Below the pieces are notes generated by a model. The model did no database searches and had not been told where the DNA came from. It was given only the letters and a program-made list of their open reading frames with translations. This document shows positions 7,671 through 14,261 of a stretch of DNA of 16,729 nucleotides, piece after piece. The position numbers and the translations under genes were made by a program. Origin of the DNA: Clostridiales bacterium (GTDB lineage: Bacteria > Bacillota > Clostridia > Christensenellales > Aristaeellaceae); the NCBI GenBank assembly GCA_004555535.1, contig SFHU01000060.1, forward strand, positions 1 to 16,729, read 5' to 3'. Numbering within the stretch: the stretch's first letter is position 1; every line of letters starts with the position of its first letter.

Positions 7671-8138
7671 TCACAGTAGCTCCATGCTGACCTTGACGAC
7701 GACCTTGCTGTAGGCAAGCGGCTTTCGGTCGACGCACACGCCGGGGCGATGCGCGTCGCTCGGGAAGAACACAGCGTAGCAGCCCGCCGTCGGATGGATG
7801 AAGCCCTCGTTCTTCACACTGTCATAGAAGTAGAGGTCGCGGTCCTCATGCGCCTCGACCTGCGCGCCCACGCCGTCAGCCGGGGCCACGCCGCAGAGCT
7901 CCTCGCCGGTGAGCCAGTACTGCACGTCGACATACTTCTCATGCAGCTCCGGCTTCGTCTCCTCCAGCTGCTTGGAGGTCAGATGGAACAGCTGCACGAA
8001 CATCCTGTCGCCGTCAATCGGATAGCGCCCGTCCTCCATCTGGCTGAAGTCGGTCGTGGAAGCGTAGCGGATGGCCCGCGCAATCGCCTCCGGATATTTG
8101 CTCAGATCGTCGCCCGCGTGAATGCTGGAAAAAATCAT
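7671..8138 (-). CDS. YhcH/YjgK/YiaL (DUF386) family cupin protein
   Basis: The 155-aa cupin-fold protein belongs to the TabA/YhcH/YiaL family. Family hallmarks are LFHLTSKQLEETKPELH followed by KYVDVQYWLTGEE, and a later AVFFPSDAHRPG, which provide the histidine and acidic residues of the metal site. Characterised relatives occur in sialic acid, L-xylulose/ketogulonate and other sugar-acid operons, where they are thought to act on sugar or sugar-phosphate anomers; the exact reaction is poorly defined. It is the first gene of the operon. The start at 8138 has AAAGGCGGAGAG upstream, while the in-frame 27-residue extension overlaps the promoter and operator region and shows no similarity. The LacI-type gene immediately upstream and two operator-like boxes suggest inducer-controlled expression. 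Confidence 0.9.
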   Translation of the reverse strand: MIFSSIHAGDDLSKYPEAIARAIRYASTTDFSQMEDGRYPIDGDRMFVQLFHLTSKQLEETKPELHEKYVDVQYWLTGEELCGVAPADGVGAQVEAHEDRDLYFYDSVKNEGFIHPTAGCYAVFFPSDAHRPGVCVDRKPLAYSKVVVKVSMELL

Positions 8139-8205
8139 ACGCTCTCCGCCTTTCTCTTTTGCCTCAGTCCATGTGTGCCTCTGATCCGTGCCGCCCGCAA
8201 AAGCA

Positions 8206-8217
8206 GCAATCGATTTC
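8206..8217. promoter_or_regulatory. Operator-like box O1 at the transcription start
   Basis: The 12-bp sequence GCAATCGATTTC occurs here and, identically, at 8295-8306. It is nearly palindromic around a central CG (AATCGATT core, outer G/C symmetric, one asymmetric pair), which is the usual form of LacI/GalR-family operators. It sits directly at the predicted start site (about 8217) of the yhcH-like operon, a position suited to blocking initiation or promoter clearance. Confidence 0.6.
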
Positions 8218-8223
8218 ATCTAT

Positions 8224-8252
8224 AAGATACCACAAATTTCTCTTTAATTCAA
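8224..8252 (-). promoter_or_regulatory. Promoter of the yhcH-like / reductase / cyclase operon
   Basis: The minus strand reads TTGAAT (8252-8247), a 17-bp spacer, and TATCTT (8229-8224), a fair sigma-A type promoter inside a conspicuously AT-rich stretch (8221-8294) of an otherwise GC-rich window. Transcription would begin near 8217, about 80 nt before the ATG at 8138. It lies between the two operator-like boxes, in the gap downstream of lacI. Confidence 0.7.
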
Positions 8253-8294
8253 TACTATTTTTTAAAAAAGCGGAATTTTATCGCAACTCATTTT

Positions 8295-8306
8295 GCAATC
8301 GATTTC
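8295..8306. promoter_or_regulatory. Operator-like box O2, upstream copy
   Basis: This is an exact second copy of GCAATCGATTTC in the same orientation as O1, 89 bp away and about 43 bp upstream of the -35 box. It lies 15 bp downstream of the lacI stop codon. Two identical LacI-type boxes bracketing one promoter suggest cooperative binding or DNA looping by a tetrameric or paired dimeric repressor. Confidence 0.55.
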
Positions 8307-8321
8307 GTCTTCTTTCGGCAA

Positions 8322-9311
8322 TCAGGTCGACTCCCGTTCCACGATGCTCGGGAAGAGCATCGTGCGCTGGTTGGTACCGCGCCCCTCTAGACAATCCACG
8401 AGCTTGTGGGCGATGGTGACGCCCAGGTCGAGCGCCATGGAGTTGAGCGAGGTCAGCTTGGGCCGGCAGACCTGCGCGCAGACCGTGTTGTCCATGCCGA
8501 TGAGCGAGATATCCCCCGGCACGTCGAGCCCGCTGTCCTGAATGGCGCGCAGCGCGCCGCAGGCGATCAGGTCGAGGCTGCAGATCACGCCGTCCGTATC
8601 GGGATGCTCCCGCAGCACGCGCTGCATCGTCTCATAGCCGCCGTCGTAATCGCCCCGAACGCCGTCATAAACGATCGGCTCGGGGCTTCCCTCCAGCTCG
8701 CGCACGCCGTCGAGATAGCCCAGCGTCTTGAGCCGGCTGCTGGGCGTCGGCTGGTCGACAAGGAAGACGATATGCCGCCGCCCCTTGCGCGCGAGCAGGC
8801 GGACGCAGTCCGCGATGCCGCCGCGGTCGTCGGAAAGCACGCCATAGGCGTTGGGCAAATCGAGAAAGCCGTTGAGCAGGAAGACGGGCACCTGCGGCAG
8901 GGAGCGGGTGATCGCCTCCCGGATGGTCTCCGTCTGGAAGATGGAGCCCATGAGCACCGCCGCCTCGACGCTGCGCTGCTCAAGCATGCGGATGCCGGCG
9001 ACGCGCTCCGCCTCCGTGCTGCCCGTGTTCATCACGAGGCTGCTGTATCCGCGGCTGGAGAGCTCGTGGGCGATGTAATACGCCCCGGCGATGTGATGCT
9101 CCTGGCGGATGTCGGCCACAAGGATGCCGATCATGCGGCTGGAGCTGGTCACGAGCCCCCGCGCCGTCTCGTTGGGCACATATTGATATTTTTTGAGCAG
9201 CGCCTGCACACGCGCGCGCTTTTCCTTCGCGACGCCCGGCTTGTCATTGATGACACGGGACACCGTGCTCGCCGAAACGCCCGCCTCGCGCGCGATGTCA
9301 TAAATGGTCAA
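8322..9311 (-). CDS. LacI/GalR family transcriptional regulator
   Basis: The 329-aa repressor-type regulator has a classic N-terminal helix-turn-helix: TIYDIAREAGVSASTVSRV in residues 2-20, then NDKPGVAKEKRARV. A hinge region (ETARGLVTSSSR) leads into a periplasmic-binding-protein-like effector domain from about residue 60 (IGILVADI; later ISLIGMDN, the usual D-N near the C-terminal half). The start codon is TTG (9311-9309), whose last bases overlap the TGA stop of the butyrate-kinase-like gene. GAGGAAG lies about 10 bases upstream, and the HTH begins at residue 2, so a later start would truncate the DNA-binding domain. Co-translation with the kinase gene and location beside the two identical boxes make the yhcH-like operon its likely target. 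The effector is probably a sugar or sugar acid; this is inferred from the family. Confidence 0.95.
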   Translation of the reverse strand: MTIYDIAREAGVSASTVSRVINDKPGVAKEKRARVQALLKKYQYVPNETARGLVTSSSRMIGILVADIRQEHHIAGAYYIAHELSSRGYSSLVMNTGSTEAERVAGIRMLEQRSVEAAVLMGSIFQTETIREAITRSLPQVPVFLLNGFLDLPNAYGVLSDDRGGIADCVRLLARKGRRHIVFLVDQPTPSSRLKTLGYLDGVRELEGSPEPIVYDGVRGDYDGGYETMQRVLREHPDTDGVICSLDLIACGALRAIQDSGLDVPGDISLIGMDNTVCAQVCRPKLTSLNSMALDLGVTIAHKLVDCLEGRGTNQRTMLFPSIVEREST

Positions 9312-10444
9312 TGCGGTTCTTCCTCTCTCTTCTCTCCGATATCCTCGTCCTCAAAGCCCGTCCAAACGGGGTGCCCAGGATAGACCCGGGCCTCCTCCTC
9401 GCCGGTGAGCACGCGCAGCGCCCCCGCGGCCATGGCCTCCTGCTCAAATTCGCCGGGATACGCGGTCACCGGGGCGATGAAGCCGCAGCGCCTGCGGATG
9501 CCCTCCAGCACGTCGTCAAAGCGCAGCAGCCCGCCCGTGAGCACGATGCCGTCCACCTCGCCGCAGAGCACGGCCGCCATCTCGCCGATGGCCTTGCTAA
9601 TCTGGTAGATCATCGCCTGCCAGACGCGCACGGCCCGCGGATCCCCCTGCTCGACCAGATGGTGCACGGTGTCGGAGTTGGACGTGCCGAAGTGGCTCGT
9701 CAGCCCGCCAGCCTGGCTGCACAGCCTCTTGAGCTGCTCGCGCGGGGTGTCGGAAAAGTGCGTGAGGATGTCCGTCACGGCCATGGAGCCGATGCGCGTG
9801 GGCGTGAACGGCCCCTCGCCGCCGCCCGCGTTGTTGCCGTCAATCATCCGCCCGTGCCGGTGCGCGGTGACGGAGATACCGCCGTCGATATGGCAGACGA
9901 TCAGGTTGCAGTCCTCATAGCGCTTGCCCAGCGTCCTGGCGTGGCGGCGTGCCGTCTCCTTCAGGTTGAGCGCGTGGGAGATCGCCGTGCGATAAACGCC
10001 GCGCGCGCCGGTCATGCGCGCCAGATCGCACAGCTCGTCCACGACGGGCGGGTCCATCATCAGCATCAGCCCGCCGTACTCGTCGTGCAGCGCTTTGGCC
10101 ATCTGCACGCCGAGCATCGAGGCGTGGTACAGCCCGCCGCGCGCCTCCCGCGTGTCGCGGATAAGCGCGTCGTCAATCGCGTAGACGCCGCCCTCGATGG
10201 AGCAGCACCCGCCGCCGCGGCCGACGATGGCGTCGACGCCGTGCAGATCGATTCCATGCTCCTGGAGGAACCGGTGGATGACGTCCATTCTGTAGTCGAG
10301 CTGGTCGTTGATCGTCGGAAACGTCAGCAGCACAGAGGAATCGTGAAACGTGTCCTCTGTGAACAGACAGGTGTCGTTTTCAAACATGGACAGCTTGGTC
10401 GAGGTCGACCCCGGATTGATGATAAAAATGCGATAGCGCTTCAT
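9308..10444 (-). CDS. buk: Butyrate kinase family acyl kinase
   Basis: The 378-aa member of the acetate/butyrate kinase (ASKHA) family interconverts a short-chain acyl phosphate plus ADP with the acid plus ATP. Visible signatures are FIINPGSTSTKLSMF (phosphate-1 loop, residues 7-21), DAIVGRGGG, HIDGGISVTAHRHGRMIDGN, EGPFTPTR, HFGTSNSD and DGIVLTGGLLRFDD (adenosine region). Length is slightly above the usual 355 aa, with a polar tail rich in Glu. The start at 10444 is preceded by AGGGGAT. No phosphotransbutyrylase (ptb) gene is next to it, and the following gene is a LacI-type regulator overlapping by 4 bp. The substrate may therefore be butyrate, isobutyrate or another short carboxylic acid. 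The symbol reflects family membership, not a demonstrated butyrate pathway. Confidence 0.92.
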   Translation of the reverse strand: MKRYRIFIINPGSTSTKLSMFENDTCLFTEDTFHDSSVLLTFPTINDQLDYRMDVIHRFLQEHGIDLHGVDAIVGRGGGCCSIEGGVYAIDDALIRDTREARGGLYHASMLGVQMAKALHDEYGGLMLMMDPPVVDELCDLARMTGARGVYRTAISHALNLKETARRHARTLGKRYEDCNLIVCHIDGGISVTAHRHGRMIDGNNAGGGEGPFTPTRIGSMAVTDILTHFSDTPREQLKRLCSQAGGLTSHFGTSNSDTVHHLVEQGDPRAVRVWQAMIYQISKAIGEMAAVLCGEVDGIVLTGGLLRFDDVLEGIRRRCGFIAPVTAYPGEFEQEAMAAGALRVLTGEEEARVYPGHPVWTGFEDEDIGEKREEEPH

Positions 10445-10501
10445 GATCTATCCCCTATCGCGGCCGTTAGCGCCGCGTCCTGATCCCCTGTATTGGGCAG
10501 A

Positions 10502-10514
10502 TTGCCATAGGCAA
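10502..10514. promoter_or_regulatory. Inverted repeat in the buk leader
   Basis: TTGCC-ATA-GGCAA is a perfect 5-3-5 inverted repeat located just downstream of the predicted buk start site (about 10521). It could be an operator or a small RNA stem. It does not match the AATCGATT boxes near yhcH, so if it is an operator it would be for a different protein. Chance occurrence is quite possible. Confidence 0.25.
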
Positions 10515-10527
10515 AAACCCCCTTTAC

Positions 10528-10556
10528 AGTATACCACGATTCACAGTCCCGGGCAA
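10528..10556 (-). promoter_or_regulatory. Promoter of the buk-lacI unit
   Basis: The minus strand reads TTGCCC (10556-10551), a 17-bp spacer, and TATACT (10533-10528). Transcription would start near 10521, about 77 nt before the ATG at 10444. The -10 is strong and the -35 partial, which is typical of a moderately expressed or regulated promoter. Confidence 0.7.
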
Positions 10557-10621
10557 ACAAAACCGGCGCTCCAAAGGGATTTCCTCCCGGCTTCGGGGCC
10601 GCCCGAGCGGCAGATGCGCGT

Positions 10622-10676
10622 AATAAAGCACCCCGCGTTCCGGGCAGCAAGGCCTGCTGCCCGGAACACGAGGTGC
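10622..10676 (-). terminator. leuA: Long terminator hairpin after leuA
   Basis: A 22-bp helix closes on GGCCT. From the outside inward, GCACC/GGTGC (10628-10632 with 10672-10676) continues through five pairs with two G-T wobbles into a perfect 12-bp TTCCGGGCAGCA/TGCTGCCCGGAA. On the minus strand it begins about 40 bp after the leuA stop and is followed by TTTATT. The plus-strand side has a short TTTT. The hairpin also insulates the buk promoter, which lies about 65 bp further on. Confidence 0.8.
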
Positions 10677-10716
10677 CCGTTTTGTAACCGTCAGGCGGTC
10701 GCGCCTTTCGCGGCGC

Positions 10717-12405
10717 TTACACCTTGCCGTTCTCGAAGCGGTTGATGGCGCTGAGAATGCCCTTGACGGAGGCGAAATTGATGTTGTGCTCCGTGCCGAC
10801 GCCGTAGATGCGCCGTCCGCCCGGGGCGCGCAGCTGGATATAGGCGACAGCCTGGGAATCGGAGCCCATCGAGATTGCGTGCTCGGAATAGGTCAGGAAG
10901 GAATAGCCCTCGATGCCGGCCTGGCCGAGCGCGTTGAAGAAGGCGTCGATCGGGCCGTTGCCGCGCGACTCGAGCTGCACGAACGAGCCGCGCACGCTCA
11001 GCACGCCGGAGAAGTGCGTGATGTTGGCCGAGCTGCCCGCGACGGCCTCCTCATAGAATTTCGCACGGGAGAGCGCATAGGGCGCGCTGATGTTGAGGAA
11101 TTCGCGCTGGAAGAGGCCGAAGACCTCCTCCGGGGTCAGCTCGCGGCCCGTGCGGTCACATTCGACCTGCACCACCGCGCCGAACTCCGGATGCATCGCC
11201 TTGGGCAGATGATAGCCGTAGTTGTGATCCATGATGAACGCCGCGCCGCCCTTGCCGGACTGGCTGTTGATGCGGATGATCGGCTCGTATTCGCGCCCGA
11301 CGTCCGCCGGATCGATCGGCAGATACGGAATCTCCCAGTACGGGCTCTTCGACTCGCGCATGTACTCGTGGCCCTTGTTGATGGCATCCTGATGGGAGCC
11401 GGAGAAGGCCGTGAAGGCGAGCTTGCCGGCGTAGGGCCAGCGCTCCGGGACGTGCATCTTCGTGCAGCGCTCGTAGACGTCGCGGACGTTGTCGATGCGC
11501 GAGAAGTCGAGCATGGGCTCCACGCCCTGCGTGTACATGTTCAGCGCGACGGTGACCACGTCGAGGTTGCCCGTGCGCTCGCCGTTGCCAAAGAGCGTGC
11601 CCTCCACGCGCTCCGCGCCCGCCATCATGGCCAGCTCGGCGCAGGCGACACCGGTGCCGCGGTCGTTGTGCGGATGGATGGAGATGATCGCCGCCTCGCG
11701 GTTGGGCAGGTTGCGGCAGAAATACTCGATCTGGTCGGCGTAGGTGTTCGCCGTGCACATCTCGACGGTGTTGGGCAGGTTGAGGATGACCGGGTTCTCC
11801 TTCGTCGCGCCCAGCGTCTCCATGACCTGGCGGCAGATCTCCACGGCGAAATCCATCTCCGTGCCGGAGAAGGACTCGGGCGAGTACTCATAGCGGAAGT
11901 TCGTGCCGGAGGTATCCGCCTCCGTCAGCTCGCGCACGAGCTTCGCACCCGCGACAGCGATGTCGATGATGCCCTGCATGTCCTTCTTGAAGACAACCTT
12001 GCGCTGGAGCGTGGAGGTCGAGTTGTAGAAGTGGATGATGACGTTCTTGGCGCCGCGCACGGCCTCAAAGGTCTTGCGGATGAGATGCTCGCGCGCCTGA
12101 ACGAGCACCTGGATGGTGACGTCGTCCGGGATGTGATGGCCGTCGATGAGCGCGCGCAGGATCTCATACTCGGTTTCGGAGGCGGAGGGGAAGCCGACCT
12201 CGATCTCCTTGAAGCCGACGTCGACCAGGAGCTTGAAGAAGTCGAGCTTCTCCTGCAGGTTCATCGGGGTGACGAGCGCCTGGTTGCCGTCGCGCAGATC
12301 GACGGAGCACCAGGTCGGCGCCTTTTCAATGCGCTTGTCGGGCCAGGTGCGGTCCGGCAGGGAAACGGGCGTAAAGGGAATGTACTTCTTGCAGCCTTGA
12401 TACAT
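10717..12405 (-). CDS. leuA: 2-isopropylmalate synthase, long form
   Basis: The 562-aa enzyme condenses acetyl-CoA with 2-oxoisovalerate, the first committed step of leucine synthesis. The N-terminus (YQGCKKYIPFTPV, LPDRTWPDKRI) is characteristic of the long LeuA type found in actinobacteria and several Bacillota. The TIM-barrel catalytic region has VDLRDGNQAL (residues 35-44), SIHPHNDRGTG with the metal-binding histidines, and GTLFGNGERTGN. A C-terminal regulatory domain follows (about residues 440-562, including GNGPIDAFFNAL), the site of leucine feedback inhibition in this family. The start at 12405 is set by AAAGGAG upstream; the open frame further upstream runs into the terminator of the riboswitch. 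No other leu or ilv gene is adjacent. Expression is controlled by the leader T-box. Confidence 0.97.
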   Translation of the reverse strand: MYQGCKKYIPFTPVSLPDRTWPDKRIEKAPTWCSVDLRDGNQALVTPMNLQEKLDFFKLLVDVGFKEIEVGFPSASETEYEILRALIDGHHIPDDVTIQVLVQAREHLIRKTFEAVRGAKNVIIHFYNSTSTLQRKVVFKKDMQGIIDIAVAGAKLVRELTEADTSGTNFRYEYSPESFSGTEMDFAVEICRQVMETLGATKENPVILNLPNTVEMCTANTYADQIEYFCRNLPNREAAIISIHPHNDRGTGVACAELAMMAGAERVEGTLFGNGERTGNLDVVTVALNMYTQGVEPMLDFSRIDNVRDVYERCTKMHVPERWPYAGKLAFTAFSGSHQDAINKGHEYMRESKSPYWEIPYLPIDPADVGREYEPIIRINSQSGKGGAAFIMDHNYGYHLPKAMHPEFGAVVQVECDRTGRELTPEEVFGLFQREFLNISAPYALSRAKFYEEAVAGSSANITHFSGVLSVRGSFVQLESRGNGPIDAFFNALGQAGIEGYSFLTYSEHAISMGSDSQAVAYIQLRAPGGRRIYGVGTEHNINFASVKGILSAINRFENGKV

Positions 12406-12455
12406 GGTGTTTCTTTCTCCTTTCCTACGTGCGAGAGTGATCCGGCCGGAGACGG

Positions 12456-12494
12456 AAAAACGCCCCTCAGCCGCGACGCTGCGGCTTAGGGGCG
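12456..12494 (-). terminator. Regulated terminator of the leuA T-box
   Basis: On the minus strand CGCCCCTAAGCCGC and GCGGCTGAGGGGCG form a 14-position stem with one A-G mismatch and a 6-base loop, followed by TTTTT (12460-12456). The 5' arm includes the GCGCCCCT segment that would otherwise complete the T-box antiterminator, so the two structures are mutually exclusive. It ends 50 bp before the leuA start. Confidence 0.92.
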
Positions 12495-12746
12495 CATGAT
12501 ACAAAACATCTGTGCGCGGTACCACCCTAATTCGGCTGCCGGAGGGCAGCCCTCACGGTCTCAGACAAGACCTGACCGGTCACGGGGTCATCCGTCGCGG
12601 ACTACTGGCGTTTCGCCCGCGCAACTCCGGGAGGAGTTCTCAAAAAGGATTCCGTCCGGCTCGCACCAAACGCCGGCTCTCTTGACGGAACGCACCCTTC
12701 CGATTTTTTCCCATCATCGTCTTTTCAGGTTCCGGAATATGAAGTT
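12456..12746 (-). ncRNA. T-box riboswitch, leucine-specific
   Basis: The conserved T-box AGGGTGGTACCGCGC lies at 12528-12514 (minus strand), with UGGU available to pair with an uncharged tRNA acceptor end. Stem I has a distal helix TTCCGTC/GACGGAA (12690-12684 with 12656-12650), interrupted by an AAGAGA internal bulge and capped by CCGGC/GCCGG. On its 3' side GAACTC (12639-12634) places CTC, a leucine codon, in the specifier position (12636-12634). A stem III hairpin GGCTGCC-CTCC-GGCAGCC (12551-12534) precedes the T-box. When tRNA-Leu is charged the terminator at 12456-12494 should form; uncharged tRNA-Leu stabilises the antiterminator and allows leuA transcription. The class is certain from the motif. 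The codon is my reading of the fold and agrees with the downstream gene. Confidence 0.95.
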
Positions 12747-12752
12747 AGACAT

Positions 12753-12781
12753 ATTTTAGCGAAGATATCCGCCCTTGTCAA
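12753..12781 (-). promoter_or_regulatory. Promoter of the T-box-leuA transcript
   Basis: TTGACA (12781-12776), a 17-bp spacer, and TAAAAT (12758-12753) on the minus strand make a near-perfect sigma-A promoter, giving a start near 12746 just upstream of T-box stem I. Strong constitutive initiation followed by T-box attenuation is the expected arrangement. The promoter begins about 45 bp after the stop codon of the MATE gene, so leuA is a separate unit. Confidence 0.9.
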
Positions 12782-12826
12782 GAGCGAACCAGCAAAAAGA
12801 TGGCGGGCGAATGCGCGGCGCGGGAT

Positions 12827-14182
12827 TCAGATGACCCTGTTCTCCATCCACCGGCCGCTGCGGTAGCGCAGGAAGAAGCAGAGGCTGCGGAAGATCCAGT
12901 CCACATACATGCCCACCCAGATGCTCACCAGCCCCAGATGCAGCCCGCGCACGAACACATAGCAAAGCAGCACGCGGAACAGCCACATGCTCGTCATGCT
13001 GACCAGCATGGTGAACTTCGTGTCGCCGCCGGCGCGCAGGACGTTGGAGAGCGTGAAGCTCGAGGGCCAGAAGAGGACCGCCGCCACATTGAACGTGCGC
13101 ATGACGCGCACCGTCATCTCCAGCGCCGCGCTTGAGAGGCTGAACCAGCGCGCAATCCAGGGGATCGTCAGGAAGATGAGCGCGTTGGCCGCCGCGATGC
13201 CGGCGTAGGCCATGCCCATCAGCCGTCCGGCATAGCGCCGGGCCTGGCCGCGCTCGCCCGCGCCGAGGCACTGGCCAACCACCGGGATCATCGCCAGACC
13301 GATGGCGCTGCCGGGGATGTTCGCCGCGCTGCAGACCGTGTTGCAGACGGCGTTGGCCGCGATCGCCGCCGTGCCCAGCGTGCTGGTCAGGTGCGTGACA
13401 AGCAGCTTGCCGATGTGGAACATGCCGTTCTCGATGCCCGACGGGACGCCGATGGCGAGGATGCGCCGGATGAAGCCCGCGTCCGGCCGCAGCGCCGCCG
13501 CATTGCGGATGCGCAGCGGGTTGCCCGGGCGCTGGAGCCTGAGCAGGACAAACGCCGCCGCAAAGACGCGGCCCAGCAGCGTCGCCAGCGCTGCGCCCAG
13601 CACGCCCAGATGCGCGCCGTAGATCAGCGCCGCGTTGCCCGCGATGTTGATGACGTTCATCACCAGGCTCGCCGTCATGCTCGTGCGGCTGTCGCCCTGC
13701 GCGCGGAAGAGCGCCGCGCCCGCGTTGTACAGCCCGATGAACGGATAGGAGAGCGCGCTGATGAAGAAATAGATCTCGGAAAAGCGCATCACCTCGTCGT
13801 CGACCGCGCCGAACACGCCCCGGAGCATCGGGACGCGGAAAGCGAGCACGAGCGCCGCCGCCGCCAGCGTCGAGATCAGCAGCACGCTGCACAGCTGTGC
13901 CGCCCCGCGCTGGGCGTTCTGCACATCGCGCCGGCCCAGATACTGGCTGGCGATGACGGCGCCGCCCGTCGCCAGCGCGGCAAGCACCTGGATAATCAGC
14001 ACGTTGATGCTGTCCACCAGGCTGACGCTCGAGACGGCCGCCTCGCCGACGCCGGCGACCATGATCGTGTCCGCCATGCCCATTGATACCGAGAGGAACT
14101 GCTCCAGCAGCAGCGGAATCAGCAGCCGCCGGAGCGCCTCGCGCGAAAAGAGCGGCGCGTGCTGCGCCGTCTGTGCTTCCAT
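12827..14182 (-). CDS. MATE family multidrug/Na+ or H+ antiporter
   Basis: The 451-aa membrane protein is of typical MATE length (about 450 aa, 12 transmembrane helices in two six-helix halves). The N-terminal half starts with LFSREALRRLLIPLLLEQFL, then GMADTIMVAGVGEAAVSSV, a standard MATE opening, followed by ATGGAVIASQYLGRRD. The second half shows the repeated pattern around GVPSGIENGMFHIGKLL and GSAIGLAMIPVVGQCLGAGE. It is expected to extrude drugs or metabolites in exchange for cations; the substrate is not predictable. The start at 14182 is chosen because GGAGGAGGA precedes it and the first helix follows; the frame is open further upstream only as low-complexity Arg/Ala sequence antisense to another gene. 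No regulator is adjacent; a divergent small membrane protein gene lies 79 bp away. Confidence 0.94.
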   Translation of the reverse strand: MEAQTAQHAPLFSREALRRLLIPLLLEQFLSVSMGMADTIMVAGVGEAAVSSVSLVDSINVLIIQVLAALATGGAVIASQYLGRRDVQNAQRGAAQLCSVLLISTLAAAALVLAFRVPMLRGVFGAVDDEVMRFSEIYFFISALSYPFIGLYNAGAALFRAQGDSRTSMTASLVMNVINIAGNAALIYGAHLGVLGAALATLLGRVFAAAFVLLRLQRPGNPLRIRNAAALRPDAGFIRRILAIGVPSGIENGMFHIGKLLVTHLTSTLGTAAIAANAVCNTVCSAANIPGSAIGLAMIPVVGQCLGAGERGQARRYAGRLMGMAYAGIAAANALIFLTIPWIARWFSLSSAALEMTVRVMRTFNVAAVLFWPSSFTLSNVLRAGGDTKFTMLVSMTSMWLFRVLLCYVFVRGLHLGLVSIWVGMYVDWIFRSLCFFLRYRSGRWMENRVI

Positions 14183-14196
14183 GGTGTCCTCCTCCT

Positions 14197-14251
14197 GTCT
14201 GCCCGCCCGCATTCCCGCCGCCTTTGTGGGCAGACTGAATGCATCGGCGGG
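14197..14251. repeat. Two interleaved inverted repeats between divergent genes
   Basis: The 79-bp gap between the MATE and TSUP-like start codons holds GTCTGCCC (14197-14204) with its exact complement GGGCAGAC (14228-14235), and CCCGCCG (14214-14220) with CGGCGGG (14245-14251). The arms alternate (1-2-1'-2'), so in RNA they could form a pseudoknot or two mutually exclusive hairpins. Arm 2' overlaps the GGGAGG ribosome binding site of the plus-strand gene. Alternatively the 8-bp pair is a protein-binding site shared by both divergent genes. The region is GC-rich, which raises the chance of accidental pairing. Confidence 0.4.
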
Positions 14252-14261
14252 AGGTCTTGAA

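Noticed and set aside
10528..10550. A third LacI-type box in the buk promoter spacer (GAATCG)
   Set aside because: Only five to six bases match one half of the boxes near yhcH and the other half-site is absent, so autoregulation of buk-lacI by this box is not supported.
10786..12489. A 567-codon plus-strand open frame opposite leuA
   Set aside because: It is antisense to a certain gene, its translation is rich in Arg, Asp, Val and His with no motif, and it runs through the T-box terminator. It reflects third-position GC of leuA.
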